Assembly (NCBI GenBank): GCA_017547885.1
Contig: JAFYOP010000004.1
Span: 124,001 to 188,000 of the forward strand
Length of the DNA stretch: 64,000 nt
Source: Clostridia bacterium
GTDB taxonomy: Bacteria > Bacillota > Clostridia > Christensenellales > CAG-138
Direction of reading: 5' to 3'
The notes under the pieces were generated by a model that saw only the letters and a list, made by a program, of their open reading frames with translations, did no database searches and was not told where the DNA came from. Shown one piece after another: positions 1 through 9,011 of the stretch. Made by a program: the position numbers and the translations under genes. Position 1 is the stretch's first letter, and the number at the start of each line of letters is the position of its first letter.

Positions 1-30
1 AGTAAAACCAATATAATACGAAAACATAGA

Positions 31-58
31 AAACCGCACCCATTGGGATGCGGTTTTT
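31..58. terminator. Rho-independent terminator, probably bidirectional
   Basis: An 8-bp stem (AAACCGCA/TGCGGTTT, 31-38 with 49-56) is followed by a T-run on the plus strand. It lies just past the stop of the minus-strand gene at 80-856, so it may also end that transcript. Confidence 0.65.
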
Positions 59-79
59 AAAATTAAACAAGCGTATAAC

Positions 80-856
80 TTATAGTGTCAGCCCTGCAAT
101 GTATCCTGCGAGAGCTATTACGGAAAAGAGGGTCCAGCCGATATGCCGTATGGCTATTTCCCAGTCTGAGGGCTCTGCTGTGTCTGCGCTGCGTATACGG
201 AATGACATGCTCCAGCGGAAAAGCTCATCCGCATAAAGTATGTCAACGGCCGCAAAGATTGAAACGAAAACCGAAAGGAACCACATGCCCCAATTGCCCT
301 TTGAGGTCAGCTCGGGGCCATTTGCAAGCTGCAGAATATCTGTGGCGGAGGGGGCAAGCTCATCTATGGGGTTGCCGTCCATGTCACGCTCAATGCCGTC
401 ACTGCCTGTATAGCTGATGGTAAAGCCGTGAAGGTCTCCATTTTCATCAAACAGCAGGGGTTCAGAGGAGGGGCCGCCGCTTTCCATAACTCCGCCGCGG
501 AAAAATTCTTTGCCCTTTTCCAGTATCTCCACTCCGGTCATGAGGTCTGCCCATTCCTGCTTATCGGGTACGGCGGAAGGGTCTTCCAAGACGGTGTAGG
601 GGCCGTACGATTTTTCTTCGTAGCTGAAGGTAATTGCTTTATCCGGTGATACCGTAACTGTGGCCTTTTCTCCATGTACTCGGCCCGTGTATATTGTGCT
701 GCCGTTTTCGGTATTGGGAACGAGTATGGCTTTTTTGTAGGCATAGCCTACGCGGGAGGTTACTATGGAATATGCAATGGTGAAAGCCACCTGCATGGCG
801 GCTAAAAGGAGCAAAATGACTTTCTGGTAAAGGTTTAGCTTTTTTATCCGCTCCAT
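80..856 (-). CDS. Hypothetical membrane protein, 258 aa
   Basis: I do not recognise this family. The protein has an N-terminal membrane segment (about residues 10-30), a soluble charged middle of about 150 residues that looks extracytoplasmic, and two more hydrophobic segments near residues 190-210 and 235-257. The start is supported by AAAGGAGG at 863-870 upstream of the ATG. It is a single-gene unit with a hairpin terminator just beyond its stop. Function unknown. Confidence 0.75.
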   Translation of the reverse strand: MERIKKLNLYQKVILLLLAAMQVAFTIAYSIVTSRVGYAYKKAILVPNTENGSTIYTGRVHGEKATVTVSPDKAITFSYEEKSYGPYTVLEDPSAVPDKQEWADLMTGVEILEKGKEFFRGGVMESGGPSSEPLLFDENGDLHGFTISYTGSDGIERDMDGNPIDELAPSATDILQLANGPELTSKGNWGMWFLSVFVSIFAAVDILYADELFRWSMSFRIRSADTAEPSDWEIAIRHIGWTLFSVIALAGYIAGLTL

Positions 857-956
857 GATGGTCCTCCTTTGTTTTGATGTGGTATGGCTATTAGAATGGT
901 GTGATTCATTTTTAAATTTGAGCTTATTATAGCATTGGGTATTGGTATAATCAATA

Positions 957-986
957 AACCTCCCAGGCCTTGTGGCCAGGGAGGTT
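957..986 (-). terminator. Terminator of rarD-like gene
   Basis: A strong stem (AACCTCCC and GGCC paired with GGCC and GGGAGGTT, loop TTGT) lies immediately beyond the stop of the minus-strand transporter. It is followed on the minus strand by a moderately T-rich stretch. Confidence 0.6.
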
Positions 987-1003
987 CTGTGTTTACAAAA
1001 AGT

Positions 1004-1876
1004 TTATTCGGCTTTGGTTTGAGCTGGCTTTTTGCTAAGCAGCCCGATGGAGTATATCACCAGCGCTACGATTACAGCTATAAAGGGAATAAGCTTTTCC
1101 AGAGAAAGGGCTTCTCCGCTCATAAGGCCGATGAGCAGCATGAGGGAGGGGGAGATGTACTGGAGTATGCCCACGGTCTTAAAGTCCAGATGGTTTACGC
1201 CGATGGAGTAAAGTATCATGGGCACGGCAGTGACCGGTCCCGCCAGCATAAGCAGCAGCCCATCCTTGAGGGTAAGGGCGGCTATGGTATTGCCGAACAG
1301 GGTGAATGCAATTATCAGTGCTGCAGGTGCCATGACCAGCGTTTCAATAGCTATGCTGAGGAGGGGATCCACATGGGCAAACTTTTTTACGGAGCCGTAT
1401 GCTGCAAAGGTGAACGCCAGAAGCAGAGCGGTGATGGGAACAGTGCCGAATATCAGCAGTGTGATGATTACGCCGGAGGCTGCGACGCATATGGAGACTA
1501 CCTGCAGCAGGCTGGTTTTTTCTTTGAATATTATGGTGCTTGCGGCAAACACCACCAGAGGATTCATATAGTAGCCAAGGCTTGCGTCAAGTGTGTGTCC
1601 AGAAGCTACGGCGTATATGTAGGTTCCCCAGTTTACGGTTATCAGCAGGGAAGCTATGGTCAGCTTCAGCATGGTGGGCCTGTCCCTGAGCAAAGCCTTG
1701 AACTGATCCATCCTGCGGGTAAGCAGGATAATGGCAGAGGTGAATACAAGGCTGAAAGTTATGCGGCAGCACAGTATCAGCACAGCGGGAACATGGGATA
1801 GAAGCTTCCAGTAAAGGGGAAGCAGACCCCATATGGTATAGGTGAGCATTGTGATGTAAAAGCCGCGGTTTTTCAT
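1004..1876 (-). CDS. rarD: EamA-family transporter, RarD type
   Basis: This 290-residue protein has about ten hydrophobic segments in two repeated halves, as in drug/metabolite transporters of the EamA family. Its opening (GFYITMLTYTIWGLLPLYWK) and the conserved NWGTYIYAV stretch match the RarD subgroup, historically called chloramphenicol-sensitive protein; its true substrate is not known. It stands alone between a terminator and a divergent plus-strand operon. The ribosome binding site is weak (AAAAGGCGG). Confidence 0.85.
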   Translation of the reverse strand: MKNRGFYITMLTYTIWGLLPLYWKLLSHVPAVLILCCRITFSLVFTSAIILLTRRMDQFKALLRDRPTMLKLTIASLLITVNWGTYIYAVASGHTLDASLGYYMNPLVVFAASTIIFKEKTSLLQVVSICVAASGVIITLLIFGTVPITALLLAFTFAAYGSVKKFAHVDPLLSIAIETLVMAPAALIIAFTLFGNTIAALTLKDGLLLMLAGPVTAVPMILYSIGVNHLDFKTVGILQYISPSLMLLIGLMSGEALSLEKLIPFIAVIVALVIYSIGLLSKKPAQTKAE

Positions 1877-1941
1877 GGATTTATCCGCCTTTTGATGTAT
1901 TTTTGGAAATCCATGGAAAGTTTATCACATTTAACGGGATA

Positions 1942-1970
1942 TTGACATAGTTTTCTTGAAGTGATACATA
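1942..1970 (+). promoter_or_regulatory. Candidate sigma-A promoter for lipoprotein pair
   Basis: TTGACA (1942-1947), a 17-bp spacer, then TACATA (1965-1970), about 110 bp upstream of the DUF4349 gene. A second TATAAT at 2004-2009 lacks a good -35, so either could be the active promoter. Confidence 0.4.
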
Positions 1971-2082
1971 GCCGTTGTACTTTAAATATGTAATTGGGTC
2001 TGATATAATTTTTTTATAAAACAATGCAACCTTTTCTTTTCAGGTTCGTTTCTTTTATATAAGGACAATGGAGGTATTTGTC

Positions 2083-3093
2083 ATGATGAAAAATAAATCC
2101 CTGTTTTGTATAATTCTGGCGGCGGCAATGCTGCTGAGCGGATGCGGCGGGAGTAGCCAGAAAGCCGACTATGCATACGCAACCGAGGCGGCGGCCCCCA
2201 TGGCTGAGCCCATGGAGGAAGCTATTGTTGAAGAGTCCATGGAATATGAGATGGCTGCGGATACCGCCGGAGGAGTATTCGGCGAGACCCAGTCCGCAAA
2301 GAGCGGAAGCTATGGCAATCATAAAATAATCTCCACATACAGCATCGAGATGAACACCGATGAATTTGACCTGCATGTGCAGATGCTGCAGGAAAAGGCC
2401 ATAGCCATCGGCGGGTATATCCAGTCCTCCAACGTGAGCGGCACAAAGCCCGAAACCTATAGTGACCGCGGCAGATATGCAAACTATTCCTTCCGTGTGC
2501 CCAGCAACAGGGCAGAGGAATTTGTAGAATACACCAAGGGCACCGGGGAAATCACCTATGCCAACTGTGACACCGAGGATGTTACTCTCAGGTATTACGA
2601 TACCGAGACCCGCCTTGAGGTGCTGCGCACCCAGCTGGAAAGGCTGCAGAGCATACTGGTGGAAACGGACAACCTTGCGGATATAATAGAGCTGGAAAGG
2701 GCCATATCCGAAACCACCCTTGAAATAGAGCAGTATACCACACAGCTGCGCAAGTACGATGACCTTATAGACTTTACCACCGTTCATGTCAGCATCAGCG
2801 AAAACCGCCTTACCACAGGCCCTGCCGCTAAGGAGACCCTTGGTCAGCGCATAAGCGAGGGCTTCCGCGAGAGCCTGGCGGGCATAGGGGTATTCCTTGA
2901 GGATGCACTGGTATGGTTTATCTGTGCTATCCCTGCCCTGATACTGATTGCTGCGGCTGCGGCGGTCGTGCTGATACTTATCCGCCTGCTTAAAAAATAC
3001 TGCGCAAAGGGCAAAGCTCGCCGCATGGCAAAGGCTCAGGCCCGCAAGGAAAAAATGAAGGAAATAGAACAGAATGACAAGGAGAATAAATAA
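2083..3093 (+). CDS. DUF4349 domain lipoprotein
   Basis: The start at 2083 is chosen because GGAGG at 2070-2074 sits 8 nt upstream; an in-frame ATG at 2068 would overlap that site. A signal peptide ends in the lipobox LSGC (about residues 18-21). The middle carries the DUF4349 region, with a long helical, coiled-coil-like stretch (about 180-245), and a C-terminal membrane segment (about 272-300) ends in a very basic tail. The family is a poorly characterised envelope family. It is followed after 2 nt by the SIMPL lipoprotein, so the two are one operon and probably act together at the cell surface. Confidence 0.85.
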   Translation: MMKNKSLFCIILAAAMLLSGCGGSSQKADYAYATEAAAPMAEPMEEAIVEESMEYEMAADTAGGVFGETQSAKSGSYGNHKIISTYSIEMNTDEFDLHVQMLQEKAIAIGGYIQSSNVSGTKPETYSDRGRYANYSFRVPSNRAEEFVEYTKGTGEITYANCDTEDVTLRYYDTETRLEVLRTQLERLQSILVETDNLADIIELERAISETTLEIEQYTTQLRKYDDLIDFTTVHVSISENRLTTGPAAKETLGQRISEGFRESLAGIGVFLEDALVWFICAIPALILIAAAAAVVLILIRLLKKYCAKGKARRMAKAQARKEKMKEIEQNDKENK

Positions 3094-3095
3094 GC

Positions 3096-3881
3096 ATGAA
3101 GAAAGTTGCAATAGTACTGGCACTGCTGCTGGCGATGGTCATGATATCCGGCTGCAAGAGCCAGGACCAGATAGACGCACAGCAGCAGGTAGTTGCCGCC
3201 GCGGAGAACGCATATTATTACGACACCCGCAGCACCATCAACGTTACAGGCAAGGGCGAAGTGGTGCTTGAGCCGGACTTGGCAACGGTAGGATTCACTG
3301 TGTATTCTGCTGCCAAAGACCCCTCTGCAGCACAGCAGCAGAACACCCAGCTTATGGCGGCGGTACTGGATGTAATACGCTCAAAGGGCGTTGCCGAGGA
3401 GGATATTGAGACCGGCAATCTGAATATCAACGAGGTATATGATTATGACAAATCTCCCGCCCGTATAGTGGAGTATAATGTATACCACAGCGTGGAAGTA
3501 AAGGTGCGGGATCTGAATGTGCTGGGCAGCCTTATCAGCGATGCCATAGGCGCCGGTGCAAGCTCTATCTCCGGGCCCGAGTATTCCGTTGAGGATGATT
3601 CTGCGGCGTATCTTGAGGCACTTACCCTTGCGGTGCAGTCTGCCAACGCCAAGGCTGAGACCATCGCCGCAGGAGCGGGCGGCAGGCTTGCAAACCTCCC
3701 CATATCCCTGTCCGAATATGGTGGGGTAAACTACGCTGTGCGTACCTATGCAACGGATAATGCCGTGGCTATGGCTCCTATGGAGGAGGCTGCGGAGAGC
3801 GGACTGGCCGCAGCGGAAACAGTGGTGCCCAAGATAGAAATAACCGCCACAGTAAGCGGTGTATATCAGATAATACGTTAA
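3096..3881 (+). CDS. SIMPL (DUF541) domain lipoprotein
   Basis: The signal peptide ends with lipobox ISGC (residues 17-20). After it comes a YggE-like SIMPL/DUF541 domain: the INVTGKGEVVLEPDLA opening and the later 'AKAETIAAGAGGRLANL' region are typical. Members are periplasmic or surface proteins linked to stress, without a settled activity. The gene starts 2 nt after the DUF4349 gene and is followed by a strong terminator. Confidence 0.85.
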   Translation: MKKVAIVLALLLAMVMISGCKSQDQIDAQQQVVAAAENAYYYDTRSTINVTGKGEVVLEPDLATVGFTVYSAAKDPSAAQQQNTQLMAAVLDVIRSKGVAEEDIETGNLNINEVYDYDKSPARIVEYNVYHSVEVKVRDLNVLGSLISDAIGAGASSISGPEYSVEDDSAAYLEALTLAVQSANAKAETIAAGAGGRLANLPISLSEYGGVNYAVRTYATDNAVAMAPMEEAAESGLAAAETVVPKIEITATVSGVYQIIR

Positions 3882-3913
3882 CATACCATATGCGAACATA
3901 ATGTAGAATTTTG

Positions 3914-3944
3914 AGGAGCGGCAGCTTAAGCTGCCGCTCCTTTG
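3914..3944 (+). terminator. Rho-independent terminator of lipoprotein operon
   Basis: A perfect 12-bp stem (AGGAGCGGCAGC, loop TTAA, GCTGCCGCTCCT at 3914-3941) is followed by TTT. Confidence 0.85.
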
Positions 3945-4034
3945 TGCATTAAGTGGAAAAATATCGCAACAAAAATGGCAATAATTGTTTTTCCGGTTGA
4001 AAGTGGCGGCATAAGGGGATAGAATGTAGTCGCT

Positions 4035-4934
4035 ATGGAAAATAACAACATAAAACAGCTTCAATTTAATATGATAACCACTGATATGCGGGCAGAGGTG
4101 GAAAAGTATATTGCCGCCTCAGGCATACAGAGCTCGGAGTATACCTTTACCACAAGCATGATGTGGGGAGTGGAAGGCAAAATAACCATCGCCTTTGAGG
4201 ATGGAATAATGTATACCTGCTATTGCTTCCCCAGCTATCAGCGCTTTATGCTGGCGCCACTGTGCCTGAATGAGGCGGACTATCCAAAGGCTATCGCCAG
4301 GGCAGAGGAGTTTATGACCTCCCAGAACTGCTGCGAGCATATGTTTAAAGGCGTAACGGATGCAAATGCCGAGTATTTCAGACAAGCGGGCTATGTCATT
4401 ACTCCGGACAGGGATAACTACGACTATGTATACGACATGGAGGACCTGCGCTCTCTCACCGGCAAAAAGTATCACGCAAAGCGAAACTTCATAAACCGCC
4501 TTAAGAATGAGCGGGATTTTCGCTTTGTAACCTTGGGGCCTGAGGACATAGACAGATGCATGGCCATATATTACAAGTGGGCTGACGGCAAGGAGGAGTC
4601 CCCCTGGGAAGAGAGCGCCATGCGCACCGGAATAAAGTATGCCAAGGAGCTGGGTCTTGTGATGGGCGGCATAGAGATAGACGGAGAGCTTAAGGCTTTC
4701 TCCGCGGCGGATAAACCCTTTGCGGATACTGCCGTAGTATACTTTGAAAAGGCGGACGGAGATATACCGGGCCTGTATCCCCTTATGAACCAGCAGATGG
4801 CAGAAAATCTCTTAAGCGACGTATCCTTTATCAACAGGGAAGAGGATATGGGCATAGAGGGATTGAGAAAGGCTAAGCTTTCATATTATCCTGCAAGGTT
4901 TGTAGAGAAGTACAGCGCAAAAAAGCATGTGTGA
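4035..4934 (+). CDS. DUF2156 (phosphatidylglycerol lysyltransferase C-domain-like) protein
   Basis: This 299-residue protein matches the soluble DUF2156 family, which has tandem GNAT-like folds related to the catalytic domain of MprF. Recognisable parts are the YDYVYDMEDLRSLTGKKYH stretch (about 132-150), the 'HAKRNFINRL' basic helix and the C-terminal 'INREEDMGIEGLRKAKLSYYP' motif. No membrane segments are present, so it is not a full MprF; the acyl or aminoacyl substrate is unknown. Confidence 0.85.
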   Translation: MENNNIKQLQFNMITTDMRAEVEKYIAASGIQSSEYTFTTSMMWGVEGKITIAFEDGIMYTCYCFPSYQRFMLAPLCLNEADYPKAIARAEEFMTSQNCCEHMFKGVTDANAEYFRQAGYVITPDRDNYDYVYDMEDLRSLTGKKYHAKRNFINRLKNERDFRFVTLGPEDIDRCMAIYYKWADGKEESPWEESAMRTGIKYAKELGLVMGGIEIDGELKAFSAADKPFADTAVVYFEKADGDIPGLYPLMNQQMAENLLSDVSFINREEDMGIEGLRKAKLSYYPARFVEKYSAKKHV

Positions 4935-5023
4935 ATATTGATTAGCACTGCTGCGTTACAGGCGAAAATATACAGATAGCACTACTGAAAATGTGACATT
5001 GTTGCAATAAAGGCATAAATACC

Positions 5024-5052
5024 TTGACGCAGACAAATATTTCTAATAGAAT
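5024..5052 (+). promoter_or_regulatory. Sigma-A promoter of yajC
   Basis: TTGACG (5024-5029), 17-bp spacer, TAGAAT (5047-5052), about 50 bp upstream of yajC. Confidence 0.6.
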
Positions 5053-5103
5053 GTTAACGTAAAATGACTGGGCATGTGCCCAAATACATAAGGACGGTAA
5101 AAC

Positions 5104-5430
5104 ATGAGCACTGAAGCAGTATCCGGTATCTCTGGTTTCATGGGCGGCGGCGGTTTCCTCATCATCATGATGATCGCCATGTTCGCTATTATGATCATCC
5201 CCCAGCGCAAGCGTGAGAAGAAGATCAAGAACATGCTGGCTAACCTTAAGCCCGGCGATCGCGTACGCACCATCGGCGGCATCTATGGCACCATCTCTGC
5301 CATCAAGGATGATGTTGTGACCCTTTCTGTAGGCCCCGACAAGGTTCGTCTGGTATTTGTTCGCGGCGCCATCGCTACCGTAGAAGATTCTCCTGTGGAG
5401 AATACTATGGAAGATCAGCTCAACAACTAA
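5104..5430 (+). CDS. yajC: Preprotein translocase subunit YajC
   Basis: This 108-residue protein has one N-terminal membrane helix rich in Ile/Met followed by the YajC signature (FAIMIIPQRKREKKIKNM) and the 'LKPGDRVRTIGGIYGTI' beta domain. YajC is the accessory membrane partner of SecDF in protein export. ATAAGGACGGTAAAAC precedes the start. A terminator follows directly. Confidence 0.93.
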   Translation: MSTEAVSGISGFMGGGGFLIIMMIAMFAIMIIPQRKREKKIKNMLANLKPGDRVRTIGGIYGTISAIKDDVVTLSVGPDKVRLVFVRGAIATVEDSPVENTMEDQLNN

Positions 5431-5450
5431 CGTCAAAAAACATCTAATAA

Positions 5451-5484
5451 AAAATATGCAGGTCGATTGCCTGCATATTTTTTA
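5451..5484 (+). terminator. Rho-independent terminator after yajC
   Basis: A stem of up to 12 bp (5451-5462 with 5470-5481, containing ATATGCAGG/CCTGCATAT) is followed by a T-rich run. Confidence 0.8.
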
Positions 5485-5526
5485 TTTTACCGCATATATA
5501 GCTATATCTACAATCAAGGAGATGAT

Positions 5527-5925
5527 ATGGCTATGCGCACGGCACGTACTACGGAAAAACGCATAAGCATGACAGCGGAGCTGATAAAGGCAGTGATAAT
5601 AAGCCTGATAGTGAGCTTTATACTGGTGGTGCTGTACGCTGTGGCGCTGAAAGAAGAGCTTCTGGCCACCACTACCATGACGCTGTTTACCACCGTTATA
5701 AAGGTGATATGCGCGGCGCTTGCGGGATTGCTGACAGTGCGCAGGTGCAGGCGAAGGCTGTGGCTTTACGGCGCGGCAGGGGGCGGCCTGTTTACGTTGC
5801 TGTCCTTCGGCGTTTTTTCTGCTGTGGCGGGCAGCCTTTGTGTCAGCATTGCGCTGCTGTCGGATATAGGCATGGGGGGCCTTGCGGGGCTGCTGAGCGT
5901 TATGATAATGCAGATGCTCAAATAG
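5527..5925 (+). CDS. TIGR04086-family membrane protein
   Basis: The start at 5527 is set by AAGGAG at 5516-5521; the longer open frame would begin inside the yajC terminator. The 132-residue product has four hydrophobic segments and a basic N-terminus. Its size, four-helix pattern and place next to yajC fit TIGR04086 proteins of Clostridia. Function unknown. Confidence 0.75.
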   Translation: MAMRTARTTEKRISMTAELIKAVIISLIVSFILVVLYAVALKEELLATTTMTLFTTVIKVICAALAGLLTVRRCRRRLWLYGAAGGGLFTLLSFGVFSAVAGSLCVSIALLSDIGMGGLAGLLSVMIMQMLK

Positions 5926-5987
5926 TTGTGCATACATTGCTCTGCGCCGCCTTGTCAAGAGGATAGGGACAGGTGTAAAATTAAAGT

Positions 5988-8363
5988 ATGCTGATATATG
6001 AACTGTCATCTGCAATAAGCGAAAACATACCTCAGGCCCCCGGTATTTCTCCGCGCCTAAGGTCGCTTTTGTATGCCCGCGGAGCAAAAACCGTTGAGGA
6101 AATGGAACAGTTTCTGCATCCGGGAGAGGGACAGTTCTGCGATCCATTCGACTTTAAGGATATGGACATGGCGGCGGAGCGTATAAGGGCCGCTGTTGGC
6201 AATCAGCGCATATGTGTATTCGGAGACTACGATGCAGACGGCGTATGTGCCACAGCTATACTTTATCACTGTATAGCCTCCATGGGGGCTGATGTGATAT
6301 ATCGCATACCCTCCCGCCACGAGGAAGGTTACGGCCTCAGTATTGCCGCTGTGGAACGGCTGCATCAGGAGGGCGTGGGCCTTATAGTGACCGTGGATAA
6401 CGGCGTTAAGGCATACGGTGAAATCGACCGCTGCCGTGAGCTGGGCATGGATGTGGTGGTGACGGATCATCATCGCTGCGACGGCCGCATACCCGAGTGC
6501 TGTGCAGTGGTATGCCATACCAGAGATGACAATACCTATCCCAATAAAGACCTGTGCGGCGCAGGCATAGCATGGAAGCTTGCGGAGGCCCTGACAGGAC
6601 GGGAGGAGGCAAAAAAATACCTGCCCATAGCCGCCATAGCCACGATGGCGGATGTTGTGCCGCTGCTGGGAGAAAACCGCGCCATAGTGGCCCTTGGCCT
6701 CAATATGATAAACGACGGCCTTGGCTGTGCGGGCATAAAGGCCCTTGGCAGGGCTGTAAACGAAAAAAACGATACATTTGCTGCCCGGGATCTGTCCTTT
6801 GGCTTTGCTCCGCGGCTAAATGCCGCAGGGCGCATGGAGGATGCCTCGATTTGCGTGGAGCTTTTGTGCACAAAGGATATGCAGCGGGCGGAAGATATAG
6901 CCCGAAGGCTGGACGAGCTTAACCGTCTGCGCCAAAAGGAGGAGGGCTCAATTGTGGATGAGGCGGCGGAAATGACGGAGGGGGACGACCTGACGGTAAA
7001 GCGCTGCATAGTGCTTAAATCCGAAAACTGGAACCCCGGCGTTATAGGCATAGCCGCATCCCGCATAGCGGAAAGATATTACCGCCCCACGTTGCTTTTT
7101 ACCGAGAAGGATGGGGTGCTTACGGGCTCTGCCCGCTCTGTGCCGGGGGTTGACCTTTATAGTGCGCTCAATGCAAATTCTCGGTTTTTCACTCGCTTTG
7201 GTGGCCATGCATTTGCGGCGGGCGTTACCATGCCTGCTGAAAACTTTCAAGAATTCTCGGAAGCTCTCAATGATACCTTCCGTCAAACTGTGGCAGATGA
7301 GCTGTTTATTCCTCGCCGCACATACGAGGCGGAGGTGGAGCTTGCGGAGCTTACTCTGCCCATGGCGGAGGAGCTGGAGCTGCTGGCTCCCTTTGGTGAG
7401 GGCAACCCGGAGCCCAGCTTCCGCACAAAAGGCATGCTGCTCAGGGGAATACGCAGGATAGGCTCTACAGGCAGCCATATAAAGGCAACGGCGGTAAAGG
7501 CAGACAGGTATATAGACCTTGTTGCCTTTGCGCAGGGTCATCGGTTTGATGAACTTAACGACATGGACCGCTGTGATGCAATATACACCCCCAACGTAAA
7601 CAGATGGAACGGAATGCGTTCCGTTCAGCTGAGAATACGAGATATGAGAGCGGATTCTGTAGAGGATCCTCAAGCCTATGTGGAGGGGCGTAAGGGCAAA
7701 TTTATTGATGCATTCTCAAGGAATGTATTGTATAATATAAATTGCGGTGATATTGAGGAAAGGGAAATAATTTCCCTTAAAGAGCTGCTTTGTGATCCCA
7801 TAGGCGGTTCCATGATACTGTGCTTTACCCCTTGCGGAGCCGCGGAGCTTATGGTGCAGCTGCGGCAGGAAGAACTGGAGCACAGACTGGATGTGATATT
7901 CACGGCAAACCGTCACTCTCCCTGTGCATACCATACCGCAGTGCTGGCGCCGGTACTGGATTGGCTGGACCTTTCCCGCTTCAGGGATATAATGCTTTAC
8001 GACAGCCGTGATAAAGGCTTGGCGAAGCGCATAGCTGCGCTTGCACCGGGGGCAAAGATACACCTTGGGAGTTCAAAGTCCCTTGACGGGTTTGAGGAGC
8101 TTGTTATGAGCCGTGATGACTTTGCGGTGTTCTATCGGGCGGCAAAGGGCAGCGAAAGGCGCTTCTGTAACAGCGGTGAGTTTGCGGACTATCTTGCGGG
8201 CGTTGCAAGAAAGCCGCTGTATATGGCCCGATTAGCGGCGGATATAATGCTTGAGCTGGGGTTTGCCTCAGAAGATCAGGGCATAACCATGGTAAAGGAT
8301 CCCAAGCGTACCGGCTTGGAACAAAGCGCCACCTATGCCGCGCTTCAAAGGATAAAGGTATAA
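5988..8363 (+). CDS. recJ: Single-stranded-DNA-specific exonuclease RecJ
   Basis: The 791-residue protein carries the DHH phosphoesterase motifs: FGDYDADGVCA near residue 80 and VVTDHHRCDG near 156, followed by the DHHA1 region with GHAFAAGVTM. RecJ degrades 5' single-stranded ends in recombination and repair. The C-terminal ~230 residues form an extra domain found in long Firmicutes RecJ proteins. The ribosome binding site is weak. It leads into apt with a 46-nt gap. Confidence 0.93.
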   Translation: MLIYELSSAISENIPQAPGISPRLRSLLYARGAKTVEEMEQFLHPGEGQFCDPFDFKDMDMAAERIRAAVGNQRICVFGDYDADGVCATAILYHCIASMGADVIYRIPSRHEEGYGLSIAAVERLHQEGVGLIVTVDNGVKAYGEIDRCRELGMDVVVTDHHRCDGRIPECCAVVCHTRDDNTYPNKDLCGAGIAWKLAEALTGREEAKKYLPIAAIATMADVVPLLGENRAIVALGLNMINDGLGCAGIKALGRAVNEKNDTFAARDLSFGFAPRLNAAGRMEDASICVELLCTKDMQRAEDIARRLDELNRLRQKEEGSIVDEAAEMTEGDDLTVKRCIVLKSENWNPGVIGIAASRIAERYYRPTLLFTEKDGVLTGSARSVPGVDLYSALNANSRFFTRFGGHAFAAGVTMPAENFQEFSEALNDTFRQTVADELFIPRRTYEAEVELAELTLPMAEELELLAPFGEGNPEPSFRTKGMLLRGIRRIGSTGSHIKATAVKADRYIDLVAFAQGHRFDELNDMDRCDAIYTPNVNRWNGMRSVQLRIRDMRADSVEDPQAYVEGRKGKFIDAFSRNVLYNINCGDIEEREIISLKELLCDPIGGSMILCFTPCGAAELMVQLRQEELEHRLDVIFTANRHSPCAYHTAVLAPVLDWLDLSRFRDIMLYDSRDKGLAKRIAALAPGAKIHLGSSKSLDGFEELVMSRDDFAVFYRAAKGSERRFCNSGEFADYLAGVARKPLYMARLAADIMLELGFASEDQGITMVKDPKRTGLEQSATYAALQRIKV

Positions 8364-8409
8364 GTTAACTTAAAATACAGGCTGTTCACCAAAACAGGAG
8401 GAAATAACA

Positions 8410-8925
8410 ATGGATCTTAAGACCGTAGTGCGTTCTATCCCCGATTATCCCAAGCCCGGCATACTGTTCAGGGATGTTACTACCCTGTTTCAGGATGCAG
8501 CGGCCCTCAAACAGCTTACAGATGACCTGGTAAAGAGCCTTGAAGGCAAGCAGGTGGATTTGGTAGTCGGCCCCGAAGCCCGCGGTTTTGTGGTCGGTGC
8601 GACGCTGGCCTATGCTTTGGGCGCAGGTCTGGTGCTGGCCAGAAAGCCGGGCAAGCTGCCCTGTGAATCTCTGCGCTACGAGTATGCCCTTGAATACGGC
8701 ACAGATTCCCTTGAGATCCACGTTGGCGCAATAAAGGCCGGCCAAAAGGTGGTTGTGGTTGACGACCTGCTGGCTACCGGCGGCACCTGCCTTGCAACTA
8801 TTAAGCTGGTGGAAAAGATGGGCGGCGAAGTGGTTGGCGCACGCTTTGCAATTGAGCTTGCGGAAGAGTGCAACGGCCGTGAAACCCTTAAAGACTACGA
8901 CGTATACTCCACCATCGTATACTAA
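8410..8925 (+). CDS. apt: Adenine phosphoribosyltransferase
   Basis: The 171-residue protein has the PRPP-binding motif VVVVDDLLATGGT (about 115-127) and the N-terminal 'PDYPKPGILFRDVT' typical of Apt. It makes AMP from adenine and PRPP in purine salvage. AGGAGG lies 7-8 nt upstream. The recJ-apt-rel-dtd order is common in Firmicutes. Confidence 0.95.
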   Translation: MDLKTVVRSIPDYPKPGILFRDVTTLFQDAAALKQLTDDLVKSLEGKQVDLVVGPEARGFVVGATLAYALGAGLVLARKPGKLPCESLRYEYALEYGTDSLEIHVGAIKAGQKVVVVDDLLATGGTCLATIKLVEKMGGEVVGARFAIELAEECNGRETLKDYDVYSTIVY

Positions 8926-8944
8926 TATTTATTCCGCAAAAATT

Positions 8945-8986
8945 AGAAATCAACGGTTTTCCGTTGATTTCTGTGTTTATATTTTT
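8945..8986 (+). terminator. Hairpin terminator/attenuator between apt and rel
   Basis: A perfect 12-bp stem (AGAAATCAACGG / CCGTTGATTTCT, loop TTTT, 8945-8972) is followed by a T-rich stretch. Confidence 0.75.
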
Positions 8987-9011
8987 ATCTTTTAGGAAAG
9001 GGGGAAAAGCC

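Noticed and set aside
935..1801. 288-codon plus-strand frame opposite the RarD gene
   Set aside because: Antisense shadow rich in Gln, Gly and Tyr; starts inside a terminator.
2014..3123. 369-codon minus-strand open frame
   Set aside because: Antisense to two well-supported lipoproteins; no start signal.
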